A stretch of 64,000 nucleotides of DNA from Melanopsichium pennsylvanicum (Eukaryota; Basidiomycota; Ustilaginomycetes; Ustilaginales), in the NCBI GenBank assembly GCA_900208305.1, contig OAPG01000001.1:62001-126000 (forward strand), read 5' to 3'. The translations under genes were made by a program, and so were the position numbers. Of this stretch, positions 50,491 to 60,275 are shown piece by piece (the first letter of the stretch is position 1; every line of letters starts with the position of its first letter). A model generated the notes under the pieces. The model ran no database searches. It had not been told where the DNA came from and saw only the letters and a program-made list of their open reading frames with translations.

Positions 50491-53400
50491 TCACATATCG
50501 GTACGCCAGATATCTTGCAGGATTCCACTCCACTCGCTCGAACCCAACACATCGTTCAGAATAAAGTCTAGCGAGTCGAACGCCGAATTGTGATGAGATC
50601 CACGGTCGCACCTCCCGCCTGCCGTGTCAGGAAAGCTGAATGTGGAGCCGTTACTGCTGCCATTGTTTGTCGTGACGCCATTTCCTTCGGGTTCGTAGAA
50701 GTTTGGGGTATGTATGTGGACAGAGGAACTCGAAGATGCTGAAGAAGCGAAGGAAGAAGAGTTTCCTCGGTAAGGGCCGAGATAATGTTGTTGGTTCGAC
50801 TGCATCGAAGGCGTGATGATGTGCTGGTCCGAGTAATGACCGGTATAGGGAAGGGCTGCGGCTAGAGATTCGGTTGAATTTGGAACGTAGAATTGCCCTT
50901 CTTCGGAGCGCTTTTGGCTGTTGTAGTGGAAAGACGATTCGGGAGGATAGACGCGTCCATCTTCAAGCATGGAAGCAGTCACGCGGTTGCTGGGTCGCGA
51001 TGACGCAGCAACACTGGCTGTATTCGGGCCACCTCGGAGCTGTGATGTCGGAGTGATGGAATTAACCGCCTGCACAGCATCGAAGCTCTTACGAGAGTTG
51101 AAGTCGTCCGATAAAACGTTCGAGTAGCGTGCTGTATCCGAAGTCCCGCCGCCAACAGAAGGCCCATTCCTTTTCCATTTAGCCGCAAAACCGTTCGGAC
51201 GAGGACTTTTGATAGCACTCGGAAAGGGGTTGCTCGAGTTCGTTGCAGTTCGTTGGTGCTCCTTTTTCCTACTACAGTCGGTCCAAGTAACGATGACCTT
51301 GAGCATTCCTTGCAGAATGTAGGCGCAGGTGGCAGGGATGCTGCCGCTCTGGATCGAGCCATTCGGGTCAATTGAGAGCATGGCTGTGATTACGTTCGAG
51401 AACACGAGCTGCCAAGAGTCGGATCTCTTCGGCGGCGTCTTCCACAACTTGAACATAGTCGCATGCATCTCCATCGCGTTGAATGCCGCTTCAAGTGCGT
51501 AACCGCAGATGTTCATCATTGGCAGCACCGTCCGGGACTGTCCTTCCAACATCCATCTGTGCGCATATGCTTTCTGCATCGGACTTTTTCCACTTACGCT
51601 GTTGGGCATGGCGATTTTGCCTACCTTGGCATCTTTGCAAAGTGTGCTGATCTGAACCAGGACGTTTTCCGCTGCCAGAAAACGATGCTCTCCGTATCGT
51701 GTGAGGAAGTCTCGCATTCCAGGCGATGCGTTCTCGCCTCTCACTAACAAGGCGAGCTCGTTGGCAGGAACACTTTCTTTCCTGTCAATGCCAAGTCCGC
51801 GCAGGATGCCAGCTCCTAGAACCAGAAGATATCCAGCGGTTGTTTCAATGGTAAGCCATGTACAAAGGAGATGACCGCCATCAGTGATCTCTGCAAGACG
51901 GCGACGAAACTCATTTTCGACGCTGACGGCGTGCTTCTTGTAGTCGTTGAGGATGGTCGATATGTTGCTAAGACGCTCAGACTCGCAAACATCGATGGGA
52001 GCGTTGCGGATGGCATTGAAGGCTGCGAGAAGCTGCTTCATAGCGAGACAACGCATGGCGAGCCCGATACTCCCGATCCTGCGCAAGCGCGACCAGCGTT
52101 TTTTAGAGAAAAGATCGCTCTCAGACACGTTTGCATCGCCTCGAGATGATGTCTCTGGCGAGGAATCTTGGATTGGCAGCATCAAAGAGCGGGTCCAGTC
52201 TTCGTTGAAGAAGCGCTCATCGACGCTCTCGTAGAGCTCGTCATCGCCCATGGTGAAGCAGTTATACCACGTCTTGACGCTCGCCCATTCCATGGCGGTG
52301 CGTTTTGTCTCAAAATCATCGAGCTGATTGTTGGAAACGAAAAAGGAATAGGGAGCTGCCGCAGTCAAGGCTACGCGATCGAGGCGCACGGAGCGAGCGA
52401 AGCGCTCTGCCGCACTGATCTGCGAGTCGGTTCGAATGCGATTGCGCGAAGGACCTGGAATGGCCGAGACATCGACCGGGAAAAGTGCGAGCAATTCTAA
52501 TGCTTCGACAGCCTTGGAAGACCGCGGCGAAGTCATCATTAGGCGTGCAGAATCTCTGATGACGAATCTCGTGACGGAGAATCGCAGAACGTCATCCTCG
52601 GGATTGCGGACGTGCTGCATTGCGATTAGGTAGAGCACTTGCTCGAGAAGCTGGGTTGAGAGCGTCTGTTTGCCCTGCAACGCCTCTTGGCGGATCTGAT
52701 ATGCGTTTGAAATGTGCGGCATCCACAGTGTGAGATTGTCTTCACACCAGTCGCTGAGGATCTTGGACTTGTCGTTTGAGATAATCTCGGTGACGTCGGT
52801 TTCAATCGTGGCTCTTGCTGAAACGAGCCTGAAAACCTTGGAGGCAAAGCCGTTCTGGCGAGGGACAAGTTCGGTGAGCAACGTGAGCGGTCGACTTCGG
52901 GTGGAGAAGCGCTCCCAGATATCGATGTTGGCCACGTCTCTTGGGTTTCCTTCCTGAGTTCTGATGTGCTCCGATTTAGCCGATACCGAACGCTGGTTGC
53001 GCTGGTCTGCAGCGCTTTCGGGAGCTGAAGGAGGCGGCGTTCCATCATCTTCACCAGAGGAAGATTCTGGAGTCTTGGACACAAGTCGCGGCTCAGCAGG
53101 GTACACTATTTGGTCACCAAACTCGCGACCGCCAGCAAATTTGAGGTCCTTGACATCGGTCAAGGCAACACCAGACGGCATTAGGCCGGCAGCGCCGCTG
53201 CTACTGGCACTACCAAATCTGATTGCGTCTCGGATACTAGAGGAGTGCGAAGTGTCTGTGGAAGACCTTCGCAATAAGCGACGACCAGCAGCAGAAGCGC
53301 GCCGTTTGGCTGGAGCCGGATGGTCAGGTTCGCCGTGAGCAAGCTTTTTTGATTTCTTCTTGTTGGTGTCATCGACGATGCAAGAAATCTGGAGCGTCTT

Positions 53401-53661
53401 GCATCGGTGACAAGCTTGGTTGTTTGGAAGCGGGAAGGGACTTGAAGGAATTTCAAGATTGGGAAGCTCGCATCTTGCTTTGCGCTGTTGGCACATCAAA
53501 CATGAGCGGCGAGCATGCGTGCGGCGTGGTCGCTTTTGGATGCGTGGTGTTGCTGGGCTGTTGTCGAAGGATTCGAGGCCGCCAGTTGTGCTGACATTGA
53601 TGGGGGTTGGGGAGCGACCTTGCTGCCTGGGCTGAAAAGCTGCGTGGTTGTGTTGCTCCAT
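50491..53661 (-). CDS. Zn2Cys6 transcription factor with an extended zinc-cluster loop
   Basis: 1056 residues from the ATG at 53661; the frame extends to 53733 only through a GTG. The cluster has Cys54, 57, 64, 84, 87 and 94, spacing 2-6-19-2-6, preceded by the basic stretch KRPRRTHARRSC. The 19-residue loop between the third and fourth Cys (ELPNLEIPSSPFPLPNNQA) is much longer than the usual 5-12. The middle of the protein is helical and resembles a fungal regulatory region: WCEDNLTLWMPHISNAYQIR, LEQVLYLIAMQHVRNPED, RFVIRDSARLMMTSPR and ALELLALFPVDVSAIPGPSR. The C-terminal 250 residues are Ser/Asn-rich and disordered. Nuclear regulator with unknown targets. The tail-to-tail serine dehydratase gene is a possible but unproven target. 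Confidence 0.88.
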   Translation of the reverse strand: MEQHNHAAFQPRQQGRSPTPINVSTTGGLESFDNSPATPRIQKRPRRTHARRSCLMCQQRKARCELPNLEIPSSPFPLPNNQACHRCKTLQISCIVDDTNKKKSKKLAHGEPDHPAPAKRRASAAGRRLLRRSSTDTSHSSSIRDAIRFGSASSSGAAGLMPSGVALTDVKDLKFAGGREFGDQIVYPAEPRLVSKTPESSSGEDDGTPPPSAPESAADQRNQRSVSAKSEHIRTQEGNPRDVANIDIWERFSTRSRPLTLLTELVPRQNGFASKVFRLVSARATIETDVTEIISNDKSKILSDWCEDNLTLWMPHISNAYQIRQEALQGKQTLSTQLLEQVLYLIAMQHVRNPEDDVLRFSVTRFVIRDSARLMMTSPRSSKAVEALELLALFPVDVSAIPGPSRNRIRTDSQISAAERFARSVRLDRVALTAAAPYSFFVSNNQLDDFETKRTAMEWASVKTWYNCFTMGDDELYESVDERFFNEDWTRSLMLPIQDSSPETSSRGDANVSESDLFSKKRWSRLRRIGSIGLAMRCLAMKQLLAAFNAIRNAPIDVCESERLSNISTILNDYKKHAVSVENEFRRRLAEITDGGHLLCTWLTIETTAGYLLVLGAGILRGLGIDRKESVPANELALLVRGENASPGMRDFLTRYGEHRFLAAENVLVQISTLCKDAKVGKIAMPNSVSGKSPMQKAYAHRWMLEGQSRTVLPMMNICGYALEAAFNAMEMHATMFKLWKTPPKRSDSWQLVFSNVITAMLSIDPNGSIQSGSIPATCAYILQGMLKVIVTWTDCSRKKEHQRTATNSSNPFPSAIKSPRPNGFAAKWKRNGPSVGGGTSDTARYSNVLSDDFNSRKSFDAVQAVNSITPTSQLRGGPNTASVAASSRPSNRVTASMLEDGRVYPPESSFHYNSQKRSEEGQFYVPNSTESLAAALPYTGHYSDQHIITPSMQSNQQHYLGPYRGNSSSFASSASSSSSVHIHTPNFYEPEGNGVTTNNGSSNGSTFSFPDTAGGRCDRGSHHNSAFDSLDFILNDVLGSSEWSGILQDIWRTDM

Positions 53662-54993
53662 TGTTTCTGCTGTTTGATTGGTGCTCAGACTAAGTGTCTT
53701 GTGAAACAATGTTGCCTTCAGTCTAGACGACACCGTAAGACGAAAAGAATTTCGTTATAACGATGGCATCGAGAGGATTTGTTATCGCAGTTGGTCATGG
53801 AGCTTTGAGAAACAATGCTTGTTGGTACTCTTGCGAATCAGTATTATGAGGCTGCTCCGATCTTCCTGATGCTCGAGATAGGACGGAATAGTAGCTCTTG
53901 TCGAAGGTCGACGAATCACGGAGGAAGCAGTGCAATGAAGCATGCGTAAATCTCGTTGGTAGATCTACAAACGTGGTACTAGGCAGAGTAAACTTTAATG
54001 TAGGTGAGCAGATGTCTGGTAGAGCGATGGATAATCCGGGAATGTGGTAACGAAGCAGAGCGAAGATCAAGTTGGGCGCTTGTCCAAGATACCATTAGGT
54101 ATCGAAAAGGAGTGTCGATCAATTCTTCATAGGTCGAAACTGTCTAATAACTTTGTTGATAGGCTTTTGGATAAGATTGTTGTGGAAGCGGACCATAATT
54201 ACATTAAAAAAAAAGAAAAATCATAATAATAATAATAATGATAATGATAAAAAGCATAGAGGTCGCAGTGTGTGTACTGATAGAGCAAATGACTATTGAA
54301 TCAATGGGAATGGTTCGAAGATATGGTTCAAGACGACAGAGTTGGTTGAGTATATGTTAATATTGAAGCCTCACTAATCAATCTTTGACTTTGCAAGTGG
54401 GATTTTCATGGCTGAGTTTTGTGCACTGTTTTATCAATAAAGAATTTTAACTGCAGTCAACGTTTGGTTTCGTACTCACACAGTCTCTCTCTCCGTGACA
54501 TTATTCTTTTCAACTATGGCGGAGTTTTATGCACACAGCTCAAGGCTATATGCCATATGGCTCACAACGAAGGCGATTATGCCAAAACTCAAGCAACAAT
54601 CGATTGTAGCCGTCGCACGAGACTCTCATGACGCTCATTGTTGAGACGCCTCCGTTTCACTGACCTCACATGAGTGATGCCGAGTCTGCCGGCAATGCTC
54701 GACGAGTGCTGTTCTGTAGAAAGTCTATTAGGATGCAACAAATCATCCGGTGTCTTCCTTCAGGCTTCAGGCGAAAACTCGTAAGAAACCCTCAGACCCT
54801 CAGAGGCTTCAAGTCACACTATACTCAAGGTTTGTTCAAGAGCGATTCGACCCAACAACCAGAAGCAAAGCCTTGTCTATATGTTTCAGTATGCATGTAT
54901 TCCTCTTCACTTCATACGTTTAGATCGACTGCATCAAGCAAATGGTCCGCCAGATCCGCTCGCCCTAAATATATGTTCTCAGCACGTCACCAA
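53662..54993. other. 1.3-kb intergenic region
   Basis: Leader/promoter of the Zn2Cys6 gene and 3' side of the acyltransferase gene. An A-rich run and (AAT)n repeat occupy about 54205-54250. No gene seen. Confidence 0.5.
54222..54250. repeat. (AAT)n microsatellite
   Basis: About 29 bases of AAT/GAT triplets (ataataataataataatg, then ataatgataa). Confidence 0.8.
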
Positions 54994-56322
54994 CTAGGCG
55001 AAATGTTCAGGTAACGGCTCCAGCGGACACAGTTGGAAGAATCTCTGCTTGCCAAACACAACCAAGGCTGCTCTTTTATGACCAAAGTCAATAAACTTTT
55101 CCACATTGCCTCCCACCATCTGTTCATACTCGACCATCTTTGTGTTGCTCAATCGAGGCTCACTTACTCCCTGCTTAGTTGAAGGATCCAGCAAGAACAT
55201 CAGATGCACTACACTTCCCATCCATGACCTCACCCTGTGTGGGCCTCGGAACTTTTCATCGCCTACCAGCGCGTGGAATCCTCTATCGTGTTGGCCTGCA
55301 TCGTAAAAGTCTTTGAGATTTGAATGTTTCGAATAGTAGATTTCTACGTAGCCCCACGGTTGGCCATCCCATTCGCCGATCAGTCCGATAGTGTACGGAT
55401 TCTTTTCTCCCTGCTGTAAACCAGCGAGTTGATCTTCACGAGAAAGGCGTTGACGCCAGCCTTCGTTGACACGATCGGTGGCATGCCAGGCAGTCAGCAA
55501 ATCCACATCTTTAGAGTTTGACGACGAGGCGACGCGGAAAGTGAGATGGGAGTTCAGACCAGGGATGAAGCGCGAATAGATGGGACCGGCAGAGGCAGGC
55601 GGCTTGAAAGGTTCGGCTAGCGGAGAAGTGATTGTTTCAGAATTGGACGAGTCGAAGGCGATGATGGTAGCGTCGTCGGCGAGGGGAAGGACCCAAGGTG
55701 CGAAACAGGGTGTAGGGGAGCCGTGGCCTTGCCAGAATGCCGCTCGAGAGATGAGCAAGCGAGTGGTATTTACTTGAGTCTTTGCGCCTGGAATTGATGG
55801 GGTCGGAGGCGTCGAAGGGTCTAGGATGGCAAGCTTGGATGTAACCAAGTAAGTCTTGAGCTGAGATGGCAGACCTTCGGTTCGCAAGAGAACGTGTTCC
55901 TGTTGCGGCCACAGAGCAAATATGGTATTGATCCAGTTCCAGAGCTTCTGCGAGGAGACTTCTGCCAGCGATCCGCCTGTCAGCTGGCATTCGGCAAAAC
56001 GCCCAGTGCGAAACGTAAGGCTGTTGGTGTCTGGTTCAGCGGAAGGGTTGGGGTATGGTGGGCACGGACTAGTGACGAGGAGGATGTTGGATGTATCGAT
56101 CCAGTCGCGAGTCTTGTGCGCTGACAGTTTGACAGCATGTCGTACACGCTGAGCCTGTTCAGCGCTCGAGTCAGACTTGATGAGGTCGGAAGAAGACTCT
56201 ACGTGAGAGACAATGATGGTAAATTTGGATCCATCAGGAAGGCTGAAAGGGTAGCTGTCGGGATTGACGACTACGGGCGCCTTCTTGGTTTTTGGCGAAG
56301 CAATGTGCACTAGTGCCGACAT
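54994..56322 (-). CDS. Siderophore-type N-hydroxyornithine/lysine acyltransferase (GNAT, AlcB/IucB-like domain)
   Basis: 442 residues from the ATG at 56322 (MSALVHIASP); the frame is open further upstream to 56415. The C-terminal 190 residues match the acetyltransferase domain of hydroxamate-siderophore biosynthesis: an LTAWHATDRVNEGWRQRLSR opening, PYTIGLIGEWDGQPWGYVEIY, then KHSNLKDFYDAGQHDRGFHA, HRVRSWMGSVVHLMFLLDPS, MVEYEQMVGGNVEKFIDFGH and KRAALVVFGKQRFFQL. Fungal members (SidF, SidL, Fer5 type) move acetyl, anhydromevalonyl or other acyl groups onto N5-hydroxyornithine for ferrichrome-like siderophores. Which acyl donor is used cannot be told. The N-terminal 240 residues are a less conserved family-specific part. 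No NRPS or ornithine monooxygenase gene is in the window, so this copy is not visibly part of a cluster. Iron regulation through GATA factors is plausible but no clear site was found. Confidence 0.87.
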   Translation of the reverse strand: MSALVHIASPKTKKAPVVVNPDSYPFSLPDGSKFTIIVSHVESSSDLIKSDSSAEQAQRVRHAVKLSAHKTRDWIDTSNILLVTSPCPPYPNPSAEPDTNSLTFRTGRFAECQLTGGSLAEVSSQKLWNWINTIFALWPQQEHVLLRTEGLPSQLKTYLVTSKLAILDPSTPPTPSIPGAKTQVNTTRLLISRAAFWQGHGSPTPCFAPWVLPLADDATIIAFDSSNSETITSPLAEPFKPPASAGPIYSRFIPGLNSHLTFRVASSSNSKDVDLLTAWHATDRVNEGWRQRLSREDQLAGLQQGEKNPYTIGLIGEWDGQPWGYVEIYYSKHSNLKDFYDAGQHDRGFHALVGDEKFRGPHRVRSWMGSVVHLMFLLDPSTKQGVSEPRLSNTKMVEYEQMVGGNVEKFIDFGHKRAALVVFGKQRFFQLCPLEPLPEHFA

Positions 56323-56751
56323 GATGATTGTAAAGATTTCTGGATGATGATGTGTGAGATCAAGCGAGTAGAAAGAATCAAAGTAGGTACAAGCTTGTGA
56401 AACCACTATCCACAATCATCCAAATTATTCTCTCATCTGTTCGGGGCGAAGCTGTTTCCGCTATCAGATCACACTACCAACAGGGTCCACGCCCATCACG
56501 GCTCCAAGCTTACTCCACTATCAAACAATTACGGCCGAGATTTCAGATGAAAGCATGGCACGATCTCACACCTTTAGAAGCCGGAAAACTGGGCTAGAAT
56601 GTTACCGATGAGCCGGGTATACCTTTTGAACTGTGCGAGCCCCACACTGTGAACCCGATTGATATTACCGTAGCATACAAAGCGTCTTCCAACAGTATCT
56701 CTTTCCTCTCTCCCCACCACTTCTCTGCATCAACTTGCTCCCTTCTTCAAT
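56323..56751. other. Divergent promoter region
   Basis: 429 bases between head-to-head starts of the acyltransferase (-) and quinone oxidoreductase (+) genes. Two TGATAG sequences (on the minus strand, near 56460 and 56518) contain GATA cores; they are too common to be called sites. Confidence 0.45.
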
Positions 56752-57877
56752 ATGAGAGCCTACTATCTGACTAAGGATATCACACCAGCTGAGCTCCCCT
56801 CTACTCTCTCCAATTCCGCTCCTGAACCAAAATGCACTCCCGGCTCCAATGAAGTGTTGATCGATGTTCACTCGGCAGCCTTCAACTTCTTTGATATTCT
56901 CGCCGTTCAGGGAAAGTACCAAGTCAAAACCCCTCACCCTTACGTTCCCGGTGCCGAGATGGCTGGAATCATCTCCAAAGATTCCCCTATCCCCGAAGGT
57001 TGTGACTTTATCCCGGGAAAGACTCGAGTCTTTGGCGCCGTTCAGGGTGCGTACGGCGAAAAGGCCAAAGCTGACTACTGGCAGCTGATGGAGGTGCCTG
57101 AAGGTATCTCTTTCGAGCAGGCAGCTGGCTTGTTCATTACCTGGCCCACTAGTTACGCCGCGTTGAAATACAGAGCCGACGTCAAGGAGGGCGAATGGGT
57201 GTTAGTGCACGCTGGTGCTGGTGGTGTGGGCATTTGCGCTATTCAATCGCCAAGGCTATGGGTGCCAAGGTCATCGCTACGGCTGGTAGCGAAGACAAAT
57301 TGAAAGTGTGTAAGAAATTCGGTGGTGCAGACTACGCGATCAACTATCGTGATAAGAACTGGCAAGATCAGGTCAAGAGTAAGTTCATTCCTTCTCCTCA
57401 CATTCCTTATTGCCCCACATCAAGCTATATACTGATATCTTCTCTGATGCTGTGATGTTGGTAGAGATCACCGAAGGATACGGAGCAGATGTGGTCTATG
57501 ACCCTGTAGGAATGATCGTCCCTTCGCTAAAAGTCATCGCCTGGAACGGACGCATCATCGTTGTAGGTTTCGCTGCAGGAACCATTGAAAAGATTCCCGC
57601 CAACCTCGTTCTCCTTAAGAATTGCGCCATCACTGGTGTCCATTGGGGCGCTTACGTCAAGAACGAGCCAGACAAGATCGGTGAAACCTGGGAGGGTCTG
57701 CTCGAAATGTTCAAGACCAAACAAGTCATCCCTACCGTCTTTGATCATATCTACGAAGGGCTCGAGAGCGTACCCGAGGGATTGAAGGATTTGGCCGATA
57801 GAAAGACGTGGGGTAAGGCGGTTGTGAGGATCCGTGCCGATCCCGAACACCCGCCAAAGGGTAAGCACAAGCTCTGA
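56752..57877 (+). CDS. Quinone oxidoreductase (zinc-independent MDR/zeta-crystallin type) with a one-base frameshift
   Basis: The ATG at 56752 opens MRAYYLTKDITPAELP, then the MDR catalytic domain (EVLIDVHSAAFNFFDILAVQGKYQ, PYVPGAEMAGII) and the nucleotide-binding motif VLVHAGAGGVGICAIQ. At 57246/57247 the frame is lost: CAA-TCGCC stands where CAA-ATC-GCC is expected, so one A is missing. The next frame continues IAKAMGAKVIATAGSEDKLK without loss. A normal intron (57379-57464, GTAAGT and TAG borders) then joins QDQVK to KITEGYGADVVYDPVGM, and the protein would end at 57877 in GKHKL. The repaired length would be about 346 residues, normal for NADPH:quinone reductases, which reduce quinones with NADPH. 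As written the protein stops after 183 residues with a scrambled tail. A sequencing error in a short A run or a recent pseudogene are both possible. Confidence 0.8.
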
Positions 57878-58046
57878 ACTTTTCCATCCCAACGGAAATC
57901 ATACGTTGTTTGTCTAAGCCAGTAAATTGGATCAGGTTACAGAGTCTGGGTCTGTGAGTGACAAATATGTATTCTAGAGCAGACTGTGTAAACCAAAAAG
58001 AGAACCAAGAACGTGAGCGCACAACGTTTCGAGGCCACGTGGCTTT

Positions 58047-59441
58047 CTAGGCCTTCTTTGCAGGGTGCACACGGTGGTATTGTGGATTACCAGCAGCCCT
58101 AGTGCCCGTGAGCGCAACACTGGCATCAATCGCCCAGTTGGGATAGCTCATCAATCCTCTTGCGAGCAATACGGCGTCGCAGTCTCCGTTCTGAATGCTC
58201 TCTTCGGCGAGCTTGCCCACTTGGCTCCTGTCTTGTCCGTTGGGTGAATCGTTGCTACCTTCCATCATGCCCACAGCTCCCACCAACATTCTCTTGCTTG
58301 CGTCGCCCTGCTTTTTGATCAATGCCTCCCTGACCGCCTTCGCTCCGAAGAGTTGATACCCAGCACCCACAGTGATCTTCTGGAACGGCACAAGACCTCC
58401 AGAGCTTACATCGATGAGGTCGACTTTGGCTTCATGCAGCCATTGCGCCAGCTGTACCGTCTGATCAACGGTCCAAGAATCACCCTGATCCGCATCTTCT
58501 GCCCAGTCTGTGCTGGAGATGCGGACCCAGAGACCCTTGTTAGGGAACTCGGCTCGGATGCGACGTGCGATATTGAGCAAGAACCTAGCTCTGTTCTCCA
58601 AGCTTCCACCATATTCGTCGGTACGGTGGTTGGTGAGCGGAGAGAGGAAAGAGTGCACGAGGTAACCGTGAGCGCCGTGAAGCTCGACAAAGTCGTAACC
58701 TGCCTCAAAGGCCCATCGAGCGCTTTTCAGGAAATCGTCTTCAAGTTTCTTAATCTCTCCAGTGGACGGAGATTTAGGTACGATGTATCCATCGGTGTAA
58801 GGAATGGCCGAGGGAGCGACGACGTGTTCAGGCCAACCACCTTCTTCCTTGGTCACATATTTGGCTGCCTTCTTTTCGCCACGATAGAAAGGTGACCAGT
58901 CAGAAGCCTTGCGTCCCGCGTGTGCGAGCTGAACACCCATGCCAAGACCATCAGCGAACGACTTGATTGTGGCAACCAACGCTTTGTGAGCATCTCTGTG
59001 TGCTTCTGACCAGAGACCTAAATCGTGAGGAGTGATACGTCCTTCCGGGGTTACACTCGATGCTTCAACCATGACAGTTCCTGCGCCGTGCAGGGCGAAA
59101 GAACCCAAGTGAGCAATGTGGTAGGGCGTCGGAAAGCCGTCTTTTGCGGAATACTGACACATGGGTGAGACAAAAACACGGTTCTTGAACGTCATCTTAC
59201 CCCCTTGTTCGGGTGCAGCAAAAGGAAGAGTGATGGTGCTGAACAAAGCCGGCTTGGTAGTTCCTTCGGGTAGAATGGAATCCGGCATAGAGCCGGGAGG
59301 TGGGTGACCCGAACGAGTGGGAATAAAGTTGCTGATCCTGAGTGCTTCGATGGAGTCGACGACAGGAGCGGTGAGGCCAGAGACAAATATGGACGTATCC
59401 ATGCTTGAACCGTTGGCAAATGGAGCTTGGTGCGAGGGCAT
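58047..59441 (-). CDS. NADH:flavin oxidoreductase, Old Yellow Enzyme class III (YqjM-like)
   Basis: 464 residues, one exon, ATG at 59441. FMN enzyme of the OYE family that reduces activated C=C bonds with NAD(P)H. Visible: RVFVSPMCQYSAKDG with Cys95, the redox-tuning Cys of YqjM-type members; TVMVEASSVTPEGRI; the substrate-side stretch GMGVQLAHAGRKASD; FVELHGAHGYLVHSFLSP; RTDEYGGSLENRARFLLN; VGAVGMM and VLLARGLMSYPNW near the FMN phosphate. The first 65 residues before the barrel are a disordered extension not found in bacterial YqjM. Physiological substrate unknown; roles in enone detoxification are common. It is convergent with the quinone oxidoreductase gene, 169 bases apart, so two NAD(P)H-dependent reductase genes are neighbours. 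Confidence 0.92.
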   Translation of the reverse strand: MPSHQAPFANGSSMDTSIFVSGLTAPVVDSIEALRISNFIPTRSGHPPPGSMPDSILPEGTTKPALFSTITLPFAAPEQGGKMTFKNRVFVSPMCQYSAKDGFPTPYHIAHLGSFALHGAGTVMVEASSVTPEGRITPHDLGLWSEAHRDAHKALVATIKSFADGLGMGVQLAHAGRKASDWSPFYRGEKKAAKYVTKEEGGWPEHVVAPSAIPYTDGYIVPKSPSTGEIKKLEDDFLKSARWAFEAGYDFVELHGAHGYLVHSFLSPLTNHRTDEYGGSLENRARFLLNIARRIRAEFPNKGLWVRISSTDWAEDADQGDSWTVDQTVQLAQWLHEAKVDLIDVSSGGLVPFQKITVGAGYQLFGAKAVREALIKKQGDASKRMLVGAVGMMEGSNDSPNGQDRSQVGKLAEESIQNGDCDAVLLARGLMSYPNWAIDASVALTGTRAAGNPQYHRVHPAKKA

Positions 59442-60275
59442 GATGGAGCTTGTTTTCGGTAGAGCCTTCGTTATTAGGTGTGTGGATCAAGGACGTGACG
59501 CAAAGAGGAGATGTCTATATAGTCGCATCTAGATACCACGAGGAGATATTCACAAGGTGTGTTTTGAGCACAAGAAACCTTGGTGAACCGGGAAGGGACA
59601 AGCAAGAGAGTAGCGTTGTAGGGTTTGATGGTACCTGGGTGCACGCCTAAAGATTTGAATCGCCGACGACCGAGCGTACTTCCGCGCAGATAAGCGGGTA
59701 AAAATCATTTGGGACCAACCGATACGCTCGCTATGACGTGCCAAGTTTATGCGGCGTTTGCTTCTCAGAATAATGTCGAAGCCAATTCAAATGTTCGAAT
59801 GCTCGGATTCGGGCCTCGGGCTTGCTCGGCTTCCGCGGCTATCCATTTAACGGACTTGATGGTACTGCTACACACAAATGTCCGCAACAATTGTTGATAC
59901 ACAGAGAACGAGAACACCCTTGGTATACAGTATATTGAACATCATCCTGAATTGTATAAGAAGTAGAACCTTGCCACAGCTGGCAGGGTGTAAGGTGTTG
60001 TTTACCGCTGTGCATCTCGGATGTCACCTTACGGCTGTACAGTATTTCACTTCTATTTCGGCATTGATGAACTTTCCCTTTCAATTTTTCTCCTGCGAAC
60101 CTCTCTATCCGGGCATGTCATGTTGATGCGGACTTGTATTTCCGGTGTTCTTCGCCGACGAGCGACGTCGGAAGGCCCTCGCATGAAAACTCCGGGTATG
60201 CAAGTGACGCCATCATCTAGGACAAACTTGGTCGATGCCCCATCTGAGCACAAGCCTTACAAGGCTGTGAGGTTA
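59442..60275. other. Intergenic, tandem minus-strand genes
   Basis: 834 bases between the flavin oxidoreductase start and the RRG7 stop. No gene, RNA or repeat recognised. Confidence 0.5.
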
